A DNA stretch of 64,000 nt from Telluria beijingensis (GTDB lineage Bacteria > Pseudomonadota > Gammaproteobacteria > Burkholderiales > Burkholderiaceae_D): positions 4,837,205 through 4,901,204 of the forward strand of contig NZ_CP132480.1 of assembly GCF_030770395.1 (NCBI RefSeq). The letters run 5' to 3'. Both the position numbers and the translations under genes were made by a program. The notes beneath the pieces are model-generated. The model was not told the DNA's origin, searched no databases, and saw only the letters and a program-made list of their open reading frames with translations. Below are positions 24,121 through 33,700 of the stretch, piece after piece. Position 1 is the first letter of the stretch, and each line of letters starts with the position of its first letter.

Positions 24121-25998
24121 ATGTCGTTTCCAGTCTTAGATATGAAAAATAACTTCTCCAAGCCGAAGAACGAAATCACCGAGGCGTTGCAGATCTTCAA
24201 GAAGACCTTCATCACCATCGGCGTGTTCAGCGCGATCACGAATATGCTGGCGTTGGTCCCGTCGCTGTACATGATGCAGGTCTACGACCGCGTCTTGGCC
24301 AGCCAGAACGAGCTGACCCTTGCCATGCTGACGGTCCTGATGCTAGGCGCCTACCTCATGCTGGCTTCGCTCGAAATGATCCGCTCCTTCGTGCTGGTGC
24401 GCGTCGGCAACCGCTTCGACATGATGATGAACAAGCGCGTGTACACGGCGGCTTTCCAGCAGAACCTGAAGACCTCGGGCGCCAACGCCGGCCAGGCGAT
24501 GTCCGACCTGACCAACGTGCGCCAGTTCCTGACCGGCAATGCGCTGTTCGCCTTCTTCGACGCGCCGTGGTTCCCGATTTACCTGGCGATCATCTTCTTC
24601 TTCCAGGTACCGCTGGGCTTCTTCGCCCTGGGCGGTACCCTGGTCCTGATCGTGCTGGCCGTGGTCAACGAACGCATCACTCGCAAGCCGCTGGCCGAAG
24701 CCAACGCGCTGTCGGTCGAAGCCAACACGATGGCTACCAACAACCTGCGCAATGCCGAGGTCATCGAATCGATGGGCATGCTGCCCAACCTGATGAGCCG
24801 CTGGTTCAAGGTCCACAGCAAGTTCCTGGGCCTGCAGGCCAATGCCAGCAACAAGGCTGGCATGATCAATGCCGGCACCAAGTTCACCCAGCTGTCGCTG
24901 CAATCGCTGGTGCTCGGCCTCGGCGCGCTGCTGGTCATCGAACACAAGATGTCGGCCGGCATGATGATCGCGGCCTCGATCCTGGTCGGCCGCGCCATGC
25001 AGCCGGTGCAGCAGGTAATCGGCGCCTGGAAGAGCGTGGGCAGCACCCGCAGCGCCTATGGCCGCCTGGTCGCGATCCTGGAAGCGAATCCGAAGCGCGA
25101 AACCGGCATGTCGCTGCCCAAGCCGCGCGGCGCCCTGACGGTCGAAGGCGTTACCGCCTCGCCGCCGGGCGTCAAGGCGCCGGTGGTGCGCAACGTCAGC
25201 TTCGGCCTCGAGCCAGGCGACGTGCTGGGGGTGGTGGGTCCGAGCGGTTCGGGCAAGTCGACCCTGGCGCGCCTGCTGATCGGCATCTGGCCGGCAATGA
25301 TGGGCAAGGTGCGCCTGGACGGCGCCGACATCTATCAATGGAACAAGGCCGAGCTCGGCCCGCACATCGGCTACCTGCCGCAGTCGATCGAGTTGTTCGC
25401 CGGCACCGTGTCCGAGAACATCGCGCGCTTCGGCGACGTCGATGCTGAAAAAGTGGTGACCGCCGCCCAGCGCGCCGGCGTGCACGAGATGATCCTGCAC
25501 CTGCCGGAAGGCTACGACACCAAGCTGGGCGACGGCGGCGCAGGCCTGTCCGGCGGCCAGCGCCAGCGCCTGGCGCTGGCCCGCGCCATGTACGACGATC
25601 CGGCGCTGATCGTGCTCGACGAGCCGAATTCCAACCTCGACGAAGTCGGCGAAGCCGCCCTGGTGAAGGCCGTGCTCGAGCTGCGCCAGCGCGGCAAGAC
25701 GATCGTGCTGATCACCCACCGCCAGGCGGCGCTGAACGCGACCACCAAGCTGCTCATGATGCGCGACGGCGCGGTGGCGGCCTTCGGCCCGACCCAGAAG
25801 GTGCTGGAAGCGATCAACGAAGCCAACCAGAAACAGATCCAGGCGCAGAAGGCGGCGCTCGCGGCCAAGGGCCAGGCGATGCTGGCCAAGCAGCAGGCCC
25901 AGGCGCAGGCTAAACCACAGCCACAGCCACAGCCACCGGCGCCGGCGCCGGAAGCGCAGGGCAACGATACTTCCGCGACCACGGAACAGGGACAGTAA
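24121..25998 (+). CDS. Type I secretion ABC transporter (PrtD/RsaD type)
   Basis: 625 aa. Six membrane segments in the first 320 residues (opening ITNMLALVPSLYMMQVYDRV, as in PrtD/AprD/RsaD), with no C39 peptidase-like domain at the N-terminus. ATPase: Walker A GPSGSGKST at about 373, YLPQSIELFAGTVSENI, LSGGQRQR at 476, Walker B LIVLDEPNSNLD at about 496, and ITHR switch. After the ATPase there is an unusual tail of about 65 residues rich in Ala, Gln and Pro (AQAKPQPQPQPPAPAPEA). The start ATG at 24121 lacks a strong ribosome site; Met at 24142 is an alternative. It is the only type I ABC protein in the window and the natural exporter of all the signal-peptide-less DUF4214 proteins. Confidence 0.93.
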   Translation: MSFPVLDMKNNFSKPKNEITEALQIFKKTFITIGVFSAITNMLALVPSLYMMQVYDRVLASQNELTLAMLTVLMLGAYLMLASLEMIRSFVLVRVGNRFDMMMNKRVYTAAFQQNLKTSGANAGQAMSDLTNVRQFLTGNALFAFFDAPWFPIYLAIIFFFQVPLGFFALGGTLVLIVLAVVNERITRKPLAEANALSVEANTMATNNLRNAEVIESMGMLPNLMSRWFKVHSKFLGLQANASNKAGMINAGTKFTQLSLQSLVLGLGALLVIEHKMSAGMMIAASILVGRAMQPVQQVIGAWKSVGSTRSAYGRLVAILEANPKRETGMSLPKPRGALTVEGVTASPPGVKAPVVRNVSFGLEPGDVLGVVGPSGSGKSTLARLLIGIWPAMMGKVRLDGADIYQWNKAELGPHIGYLPQSIELFAGTVSENIARFGDVDAEKVVTAAQRAGVHEMILHLPEGYDTKLGDGGAGLSGGQRQRLALARAMYDDPALIVLDEPNSNLDEVGEAALVKAVLELRQRGKTIVLITHRQAALNATTKLLMMRDGAVAAFGPTQKVLEAINEANQKQIQAQKAALAAKGQAMLAKQQAQAQAKPQPQPQPPAPAPEAQGNDTSATTEQGQ

Positions 25999-26002
25999 AA
26001 AC

Positions 26003-27361
26003 ATGCAACTCGTAAAGAAACAGGAACAAGCGTCGGAGGTTATCTCCCACGTCGTCGAGCCGGTCGACGTCGATACCGACTCGGGCAAGTTCAGCCGCAT
26101 CGGCTGGCTGCTGGTCTTGCTCGGCTTTGGCGGCTTCGTGCTGTGGGCCTTCCTGGCCCCGCTCGACAAGGGCGTGCCGATGAGCGGCACGGTGGCCGCG
26201 CAGTCGAATCGCCAGGCGGTCCAGCACCTGACCGGCGGCACGGTGCAGCAACTGCTGGTGCGCGACGGCGCCCAGGTCAAGGAAGGCCAGGTCGTGGCGC
26301 GCATGAACCCGATCACTGCCAAGTCGGCGGTCCAGCTGACCGAAGTGCAATACCTGTCGGCGCTGGCCAATGTGGCGCGCCTGGCTGCCGAGCGCGATGG
26401 CGCGAAGACCATCAAGTTCCCGGCCGAGATTGAACAGCGCCGCAACGAGCCTGCGGTGGCTGACCTGATCAGTTCGCAGAATGGCCTGCTGCTGTCGCGC
26501 CAGAACGCGCTGCAAAGCCAGATGAGCGGTGTCGATGAAAGCATTGCCGGCCTCAAGATGCAGATCCAGGGCTTGCAGGAATCGCGCGACAGCAAGAAAG
26601 AGCAAATGACGCTGCTGAAGGAACAACTGGACGGCATGCGCGACCTGGCCAAGGAAGGCTATGTGGCGCGCAACCGCCTGCTTGAACTGGAGCGCACCTA
26701 TGCCCAGTTGAGCGGCGCGGTATCGGAAGACATCGGCAATATCGGCCGTTCGCAGCGCCAGGTGCTGGAGCTGACCCTGCGCCGCACCCAGGCGACGCAG
26801 GACTACCAGAAAGAGGTCCGCACCCACATGAACGACATGCAGCGCGAAGCCGATGCCCAGCGCGCACGCCTGACCGCCGAGCAGTTCCAGCTGTCGAACG
26901 TCGACGTCAGGGCGCCGGTGGCCGGCACCGTGGTTGGCCTGGCCGTGTTCACCAATGGCGGCGTGATCCCGTCGGGCTTCAAGCTGATGGACATCGTGCC
27001 CGAAGGCGATCCGCTGGTGGTGGAAGGCCAACTGCCGGTCAACCTGGTCGACAAGGTGTACCCGGGCCTGAAGGTCGAACTGATCTTCTCGGCGTTCAAC
27101 GCCAACAAGACCCCGCACATCGAAGGTGAAGTGACGACCGTCGCGGCCGACCGCCAGGTCGACGAGCGCACCGGCAACCCGTATTACGTGGTCAAGGTGA
27201 AAGTCACGCCGCGAGGCCACCAGATGATGGCCGAGCACAAGATGGATGCCCGTCCCGGAATGCCGGTAGAACTGTTCGTCAAGACCGGCGAACGCACCAT
27301 GATGAACTACCTGTTCCGTCCTATCCTCGACCGCATGCCGGCGGCAATGGGAGGCGACTGA
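26003..27361 (+). CDS. HlyD-family type I secretion adaptor
   Basis: 452 aa. Short cytoplasmic N-terminus, one membrane segment at about 33-52 (WLLVLLGFGGFVLWAFLAPL), then a lipoyl/barrel-sandwich half VQHLTGGTVQQLLVRDGAQV, a long helical hairpin (about 130-290) and the closing half NVDVRAPVAGTVVGLAVFTN. The beta-barrel follows with PLVVEGQLPVNLVDKVYPGL. The C-terminal RPGMPVELFVKTGERT matches PrtE/AprE/RsaE adaptors. It starts 4 bases after the ABC gene and its TGA overlaps the tolC ATG by one base. Bridges the ABC transporter and TolC-like channel in the periplasm. Confidence 0.93.
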   Translation: MQLVKKQEQASEVISHVVEPVDVDTDSGKFSRIGWLLVLLGFGGFVLWAFLAPLDKGVPMSGTVAAQSNRQAVQHLTGGTVQQLLVRDGAQVKEGQVVARMNPITAKSAVQLTEVQYLSALANVARLAAERDGAKTIKFPAEIEQRRNEPAVADLISSQNGLLLSRQNALQSQMSGVDESIAGLKMQIQGLQESRDSKKEQMTLLKEQLDGMRDLAKEGYVARNRLLELERTYAQLSGAVSEDIGNIGRSQRQVLELTLRRTQATQDYQKEVRTHMNDMQREADAQRARLTAEQFQLSNVDVRAPVAGTVVGLAVFTNGGVIPSGFKLMDIVPEGDPLVVEGQLPVNLVDKVYPGLKVELIFSAFNANKTPHIEGEVTTVAADRQVDERTGNPYYVVKVKVTPRGHQMMAEHKMDARPGMPVELFVKTGERTMMNYLFRPILDRMPAAMGGD

Positions 27362-28737
27362 TGGGTGGAGCTTCGATGACCCGCCTGCGCGCCATCGTTG
27401 CGCGCACCACGCTGGGCGCCGCCATCGGCCTCGCCTTCGCCGTGCCGGCGCATGCGCTGTCGCTGCAGGAAGCCTACGAGGCCGCGCTGCGCAACGACCC
27501 GGTGTACCGGATGCGCATCCAGGAACGCGAAGCCGGCAGGGAGTACCGCATCCAGGGCCGCGCCGGCCTGTTGCCGAGCGTGTCGGCCAGCTATACTGCG
27601 AACCGCAATATCTCGGACCGCACCCAGCCGAGCCGGAATCCGCTGACCAACGTCACGACGCTCTCCACCGACCACCCGCGCTACATCAGCCGCTCGTCGA
27701 CCGTGCAGCTGCGCCAGCCGATCCTGAACCTGGACGCCTTCGTGCGCTACCGCCAGGGCAAGGTGCAGGACGCCCAGAGCGCGCAGGCGCTCGAGGCCGG
27801 CACCGACGAGGTCGGGGTGCGCGTGGCGCAGGCCTATATGGATGCGCTGTTCGCCGAAGACCAGGTGGCGCTCTCCAAGGTGCAGCGCGATATGTACCAG
27901 GAACAGCAGAAGGTCAATGCGCGCCTGTTCGACCGCGGCGAAGGCACGCGCACCGACATGCTCGAGACCCAGGCGCGCTACGACCTGGCCGAGGCACAAC
28001 TGATCGAGGCCGAGGACAACCTCAAGGCTGCGCGCGAGACGCTGCAGGGCGTGATCGGCATGGAACCCGGCACGCTGAACCAGCTGGGCGACAATTTCCG
28101 TCCGCTGCCGCAGGATATCGCGACCTACGAGGAATGGGAAAAGCTGGCGCTCGCCAACAACAACACGCTGGCGACCACGCGCCTGGCGGTCGAGAACCAG
28201 CGGCTCGAGATCCAGCGCCAGCGCGCCGGCCATGCGCCGCGGGTCGATTTTCTTGCCACCTACAACAAGGCCGACAGCGAATCGCTGAACCAGCTTGGCA
28301 TCGAGTCGACCAACCGCCAGCTCGGCATCCAGGTCAACATCCCGATCTATAACGGCGGCGGCATCAGTTCGGCCACGCGCCAGGCGGCCGCCAATTACGG
28401 CCGCGCGCAAGCCGAGCTGGATGCGCGCACCAACGAGATCCTGGTCGAGCTGCGCCGCGCGCACAGCATCGTCGAGAGCAGCGGCCGCAAGGTCGAGGCG
28501 CTGGTGAAAGCCGTCGATTCGGCCAAGGTCTTGATGACCGCGACCGAGCAGAGCATCAAGGGCGGGGTACGCATCAACCTCGACCTGCTCAACGCCCAGC
28601 AACAGCTGTACACCAGCCAGCGCGACCTGGCCCAGGCCCGCTACGGCTACCTGCTCGGCGTGATCCGCCTGCGCGCCGCGGCCGGCAACCTGGATTCGCA
28701 GGTCATCCGCGAGATCGCCGCCTACTTCCGCACATAA
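27361..28737 (+). CDS. TolC-family outer-membrane channel of the type I system
   Basis: 458 aa. Signal peptide ending VPAHA, then LSLQEAYEAALRNDPVYRMR, the usual TolC opening. Two outer-membrane efflux repeats follow; PILNLDAFVRYRQGKVQDAQ and FDRGEGTRTDMLETQARYDL lie in the first, NIPIYNGGGISSATRQAAAN and GGVRINLDLLNAQQQLYTSQ in the second. ATG 27361 has GGAGG upstream; Met at 27376 with GGAG is also possible. Last gene of the three-gene secretion operon, so the exporter is complete here and need not borrow a housekeeping TolC. Confidence 0.93.
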   Translation: MGGASMTRLRAIVARTTLGAAIGLAFAVPAHALSLQEAYEAALRNDPVYRMRIQEREAGREYRIQGRAGLLPSVSASYTANRNISDRTQPSRNPLTNVTTLSTDHPRYISRSSTVQLRQPILNLDAFVRYRQGKVQDAQSAQALEAGTDEVGVRVAQAYMDALFAEDQVALSKVQRDMYQEQQKVNARLFDRGEGTRTDMLETQARYDLAEAQLIEAEDNLKAARETLQGVIGMEPGTLNQLGDNFRPLPQDIATYEEWEKLALANNNTLATTRLAVENQRLEIQRQRAGHAPRVDFLATYNKADSESLNQLGIESTNRQLGIQVNIPIYNGGGISSATRQAAANYGRAQAELDARTNEILVELRRAHSIVESSGRKVEALVKAVDSAKVLMTATEQSIKGGVRINLDLLNAQQQLYTSQRDLAQARYGYLLGVIRLRAAAGNLDSQVIREIAAYFRT

Positions 28738-28744
28738 TCCTCCC

Positions 28745-28764
28745 GGGCCGGCGCTCGCCGGCCC
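28745..28764 (+). terminator. GC-rich hairpin after tolC
   Basis: GGGCCGGC (28745-28752), GCTC loop, GCCGGCCC (28757-28764), 8 bases past the tolC stop. The T-rich run starts only 20 bases later, so termination may be partial and the DUF4214 gene at 28839 could be reached by read-through. Confidence 0.5.
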
Positions 28765-28838
28765 AACCCAGCTGTACGCTGCGCCGTTGTTATTTTTATT
28801 ACGTTATATTTTTCTCTCTAATTCACAGGGAGGGGGAG

Positions 28839-29438
28839 ATGGCGAACTATGTCAGCATGGTGCAGGAACTGTACGTCGCGTATTTCAGCCGTCCGGCCGA
28901 TCCCAAGGGGCTGGCGTTCTGGGTCCACAATCTCGAAAACCAGATTGTGACCCATGACGAGATCGCCGCCAGCTTCGCGCAAACGGCGGAGTACAAGGCG
29001 GCCTACTTCGAGGTCGACAAGACAGTGCTGGTGAATGAAATCTACGACAACCTGTTCGGCCGCCCGGCAGAACAGCGCGGGCTGGATTTCTGGGTCAAGG
29101 CGCTCGAGACTGGCGCGATGACGGTCGACAATATGGTCACAACGGTCGCGAAAGGCGCCCAGGGAGCCGACCAGTTCGCGTTCAATGCCAAGGTCGGTGT
29201 GGCGGTGGCTTTCACCGCGCGCGTCGATACGCCGCAAGAAATCGCGGCCTATGACGGCGCCGCGGCGAACATGATCGCGATTAACTACCTGGCTGGCGTG
29301 ACGAATATGATCACCGGCGACCTGGCGCGCGATCCAGGTAGTATCGACCTGGCGATCGCCCGCATGAACGGCTCACCATTCGCGCATGAGCCTATCGAAC
29401 TGGTCGGTGTCGCCGAACCTGCGGTGCCGGTGGGCTGA
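28839..29438 (+). CDS. Stand-alone DUF4214 protein
   Basis: 199 aa; a strong AGGGAGGGGG precedes the ATG. It is nearly all DUF4214: VQELYVAYFSRPADPKGLAF, IYDNLFGRPAEQRGLDFWVK, MTVDNMVTTVAKGAQGADQF, then a helical end. It most resembles the N-terminus of the S-layer-like protein at 21951 and less the giant proteins. There is no signal peptide, no RTX repeat and only a short Pro/Val tail (GVAEPAVPVG), so export is uncertain. It sits between tolC and trhO, 101 bases after tolC in the same direction. It could be a minimal type I substrate, a chaperone or plug for the secretion system, or an anchor subunit. Confidence 0.85.
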   Translation: MANYVSMVQELYVAYFSRPADPKGLAFWVHNLENQIVTHDEIAASFAQTAEYKAAYFEVDKTVLVNEIYDNLFGRPAEQRGLDFWVKALETGAMTVDNMVTTVAKGAQGADQFAFNAKVGVAVAFTARVDTPQEIAAYDGAAANMIAINYLAGVTNMITGDLARDPGSIDLAIARMNGSPFAHEPIELVGVAEPAVPVG

Positions 29439-29455
29439 AAGAAGAGGGTGGCCGC

Positions 29456-30334
29456 TCAGGCCGCTGCCTTGTCCGCTGCGCCGCCGGCCTGCACCTTGCC
29501 GGCGCAATGCGGGCAGGAAACTCCGACCACGTATTCCGGCGCCAGTTGCTGGCGCGGCGTGACCACCGCGCGGCAGGCGAAGCATTGCGCGGTCTCGGTC
29601 GGCTCCAGCTTTGGATTGAGCGCGGTGCGGTAGTCGAACACGAAGCAGTCGCCGCTGTAATGGTCGCCGCCGACTTCCTCGAAATACTTCAGGATGCCGC
29701 CTTCGAGCTGGAACACGCGCTCGTAGCCGATCTCTTTCATGTGGATCGCCGCTTTTTCGCAGCGGATGCCGCCGGTGCAGAAGGTGACCACGGTCTTGCC
29801 GTTCAGCTCATCCTTGTGCTGGGCCGCGACTGCGGGAAACTCGGTGAACTTCTCGATGCGGTAATCGAGCGTGTTGTCGAAGGTGCCGACATCGACCTCG
29901 AAGGCATTGCGGGTTTCCATCATCACGACCTCGACGCCGTCGTCGTCGTGGCCCTGGTCGAGCCAGCGCTTGAGCGTCTTCGCATCGACCGCCGGCGCGC
30001 GGCCAAGTTCGGGCTTGATCAGCGGCATGCGCATGGTAATGATCTCTTTCTTGATCTTGACCAGCATGCGCTTGTGCGACTGTTCGTTCGACAGGCTTTC
30101 CTTCCACGCCAGGTCGGCCAGGCGCGCGTCGCTGCGCACCCAGGCCAGGTACTGGTCGATGTGCTCGCGCGTACCCGACAAGAACATATTGATGCCTTCC
30201 GGCGTCAGCAGTACGGTCCCTTTCAATCCAAGCGCGTTGCACAGGTCCTGATATTGCGGGCGCAATTCCTCCAGGTTGTCGAGCGTGATGAATTTATAGG
30301 CGGCGATATTGACGTACTGGTGTTGGGAAGACAT
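29456..30334 (-). CDS. trhO: tRNA uridine(34) hydroxylase / rhodanese-like protein TrhO
   Basis: 292 aa, normal length for the TrhO (YceA) family. N-terminal acylphosphatase-like domain with [20 protein letters not shown]; rhodanese domain with the catalytic Cys186 in [18 protein letters not shown] and the downstream [17 protein letters not shown]. The C-terminal region has two Cys pairs (CFAC at 251-254 and CPHC at 274-277) that may bind zinc. The family makes 5-hydroxyuridine at tRNA position 34 using oxygen. It is on the opposite strand, convergent with the DUF4214 gene and divergent from the first giant, and has no evident link to the surface genes. Confidence 0.93.
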   Translation of the reverse strand: MSSQHQYVNIAAYKFITLDNLEELRPQYQDLCNALGLKGTVLLTPEGINMFLSGTREHIDQYLAWVRSDARLADLAWKESLSNEQSHKRMLVKIKKEIITMRMPLIKPELGRAPAVDAKTLKRWLDQGHDDDGVEVVMMETRNAFEVDVGTFDNTLDYRIEKFTEFPAVAAQHKDELNGKTVVTFCTGGIRCEKAAIHMKEIGYERVFQLEGGILKYFEEVGGDHYSGDCFVFDYRTALNPKLEPTETAQCFACRAVVTPRQQLAPEYVVGVSCPHCAGKVQAGGAADKAAA

Positions 30335-30375
30335 GGTCGTGGGCCTTGCAAAGGCTGGAGAAAAGACAGGCCGAC

Positions 30376-30381
30376 ATTATA
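30376..30381 (-). promoter_or_regulatory. -10 box for trhO
   Basis: Consensus TATAAT on the minus strand, 42 bases upstream of the trhO start. No good -35 is visible. The rest of the gap toward the first giant gene (30382-30582) has no gene; it is AT-rich and contains a dyad AGTATTA (30504-30510) / TAATACT (30519-30525). Confidence 0.5.
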
Positions 30382-30582
30382 AGGCAGGACCTGAAGGACC
30401 TGACCAGCGGCCACCTCAACCTGACGTGTCCTGCCGCTATCAGGTCGGTGTGGGCCGGCTCTGAGCGGGTTTTAATACTTATGGTTATTATCTTCCAGTG
30501 ATTAGTATTATTAAAAACTAATACTTAATTGTCATTAGGGTAAGTCACAGTCGGGTAAATACATAAAATTTTATTATTTTTA

Positions 30583-30655
30583 TGTAGGGAATTCCCTACA
30601 GAAACCTTAGAAGCATAAAATATTTCCCGTTCGCAATTGCATTCGAGTACATACT
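30583..30655 (+). promoter_or_regulatory. Operator-like palindrome and -10 box of giant gene 1
   Basis: TGTAGGGAATTCCCTACA (30583-30600) is a perfect 18-bp palindrome. CATACT at 30650-30655 is the -10, 49 bases on. TTTCCCGTTCGCAA stands between them (30623-30636) near the -35 position. Just after the predicted start come ATGG (30664) and CCAT (30676), a small leader stem. The same arrangement recurs upstream of the four other giants. Confidence 0.68.
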
Positions 30656-30701
30656 GTTCATGTATGGCAACTCGGCCATCCACGACCAACTGATATCGAC
30701 A

Positions 30702-33700
30702 ATGAGCGAACTCTCTTCCTACGAATCCACGGTAAATTCCTTCTATCTCGCTTTCTTCGGCCGCCCCGCCGATCCTGAGGGCCTGGCATTCTGGTCCGGC
30801 CACCTCGAGAACAATGGCGGCGACTACCGTTTCATCACCGAAGCCTTTGCCAGTTCCGAAGAAGCGAAGGTCCGTTTCGGCGACGATACCGCCAACGAGC
30901 GCATCGCCGAGATCTACCAGCAACTGTTCAACCGCGCCCCCGAAGCTGACGGACTGGCATTCTGGACCAATGCGGTCGAGCAGGGCCATGCTTCGCTGGC
31001 CGATGTCGCCATATCCATCCTGAACGGTGCACAAGGTACTGACGCCGACCTGGCGACGCTGCGCAAGCAGGCCAGCGCCGACTTCACCGCCCGCGTCGAT
31101 GCGGAGGGCAGCGACTACACCGGCTATGCCGCGGTGGAAGCCGCCCGCGTGCTGGTGCGCGCCGTGACCCCGGACGCTACGCAGGAAGACATCGCCAAGC
31201 TGGTGCAGGCGGTCGCCGAGTTCGCCGACATCGCCTCGAACAACCCGGCCGTGGTCGACGCCATCGCCACCGGCAGCACCCTGCTGGCGCTGTTCGATAC
31301 CCCGCGCGGCCTGCTCGACCCGGTCGTCCTGGCCCAGGCGCTGGCCGACGTCGCCAAGGCAGCCGCCGGCAACCCTGCCACGCTGGAATCGCTGCTGCGC
31401 GGCGGCGGCATGGCCAAGGTGCTGGACGTCATGCCAGCCAAGGCCACCTTGCAGGACGTGGTCGATGCGCTGGCCGACGGCGGCCTGCCGGCCGCGATCG
31501 ACGTCGTGTACCCGCCCACGCCGGTCACGCCGCCAACGCCTTCGGCGCCGGTCTCCATGCTCAGGTTCGACAGCGTGGAGTCGGGCAAGGGTGACCGCGA
31601 CACCAAGGATCACATCACCAAGCTCGAGAACGCCGACGTCACCTTCACCTACAAGGGCAACGTCAAGGCCGGCCAGAGCTTCGAATACACCATCGACGGC
31701 GGCAAGCACTGGATCGCCACGGGCATCGATACCTCCACGCGCGGCGTCGTCGTGCTCAAGGACGTCGACCTGACCATCGGCGCGCACGACCTGCCGCCAC
31801 CGCCGCCACCGCGCATGGGCATCTTCGAGGTCGAGCCCGTCGAGGACGTGCTGACCACGGTGCAGCTGCGCCTGGTCGATGGCAATGACCGGGAAATCGT
31901 GTCGGCCACCGAGACGCTGGTGCTCGACCGCAACGCCGACATGCTGGAGGTCTCGCTGGTCAACCAGGCCGCCGCTTATTTCGGTGGATTTAGCCAAGGC
32001 AACACCAACACGCTCGGTTTCGAGATAGATGGACTGGAACAAGGGGCCATCATCCAGTACCAGTACCAGTCGCCAGGCGCGAACTCGGCGACCTGGCAGG
32101 AGTCCCTGCCGGTCCTGCAGGATGGCATGCACACGATCCACGTGCGCCAGCTCGATGCCGCCGGCAATGCGAGCGAAGCCAGGGAAATGAAGTTCAATCT
32201 CAACCGCGAAGCGCCGGCCTCGCCGACCATCCGCCTGGCCAACGATACCGGGATCGACAGCGAAGACGGCGTGACCAATGATGCTACCGTGCTCATCGAA
32301 GGCCTGGGCACCCGGTGGGTGACCGGCTGGCAGTATTCTGTCGACGACGGCAAGGACTGGAAGTTCGGCGGCGTGACCATGACGGACGGTGGAACGGCCG
32401 AGCTCGAACTGAGCACGCTGGACATCGCCTCGGGTACCCTCCTGGTACGCCAGATCGATTACGCAGGCAACGTCAGCGAAGCATCGACCGGGCTCGGGTT
32501 CACGTTCGACGATACCGATCCGACCGAGACCGTGAGCCTGGTCCGCATCGAAGGTGAAGACGACGGCGTGCTCACGACCGGCCAGGACAAGGCCGACCTC
32601 ACGTTCAGCGTCGCCGGCAAGGACGATGGCATCGTCCAGTGGCGTCTCGACGGCGCCAAGGACTGGAACACGGTGAATGCCTACAACAGTGACGGCACCT
32701 TCACCCTGGAGAACATCGACCTGTCGGGCAGCGACCGCACCGTCCAACTGCAGGTGATCGACGCGGCCGGCAACCTCGGTTTCCACGACGAATGGAATAT
32801 CGACGGCCCATTCGGGCTGCGCGTGGAAAAGACCTTCGACGGCGTGCGCGTCACCAGCTCGGCGGCGGGTGGGGTCCAGCTGAACAATGTCTTCATCGGT
32901 TCGATCCTCAAGGACGGCGGCAGCGCGCTCGTGGGCCAGCAGAGCCCGGGGCGCTCCGGCACCCTGACGCTCGAGCGGGCGAGCGGCCCGGCGCTGAGCG
33001 ATACCACCTTCGTCTATCTCGGCCATGCCGGCAATGACGATTTCAAGGGCAGCAACCTGTGGGGCTTCGGCGGCGACGACAAGCTCACCGGCACCGCCGG
33101 CAACGACTTCATCAGCGGTGGCGACGGCAACGACACGATAGTGTCGCTTGGCGGCAACGACATTATCTCGGGCGGCGCCGGCGCCGACATGATCGTGCTG
33201 GCCCAGGATGACAAGGGCAGCACGCTGCATTATGGCGAGAAGGAAACCGCGTTCGGCATGTTCACCGGCGGCAGCATCGCGGGGCAGGATCGCATCCTGG
33301 GCTCCGAGGCGGGCGACGTGATCCAGCTCGGCGCCATCTTCGGGGCGGCTTCGGTCACGGTCGGCAGCGGTTACCTGAACAGCGACGATGCGGGCCAGGT
33401 CGCCGTCATCCGCGGCACGCTGTCGGGCCCGTCCGGCGACACCTTCGAAGCCAAGGCCGGCGGCAGCTCATACATCGTGCAGTGGACCGACGCGGTGGGC
33501 ATCAACAGCATCGTCCTGAACAGCTACCTCGGCGCCGCGCTGGGCGTCGAGGTCGATCACGTGAAAGGCACGCTGACCCTGGTCGATGCGCCCCACGACG
33601 ACGTCCCCCCGACCGAGACGCTCGCGTTCGAGCGCATCGAGGGTGGCCTCGAGGGCGTCAAGAAGACCGACGAGACCAGCGTCGACGTGGTGTTCAGCGT

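Noticed and set aside
30660..30701. Upstream Met codons in frame with the giant genes (30660, 40962, 44374, 53114)
   Set aside because: The five proteins align from the Met just before the FYLA(F/Y) motif; upstream codons lie in the conserved leader or -10 region.
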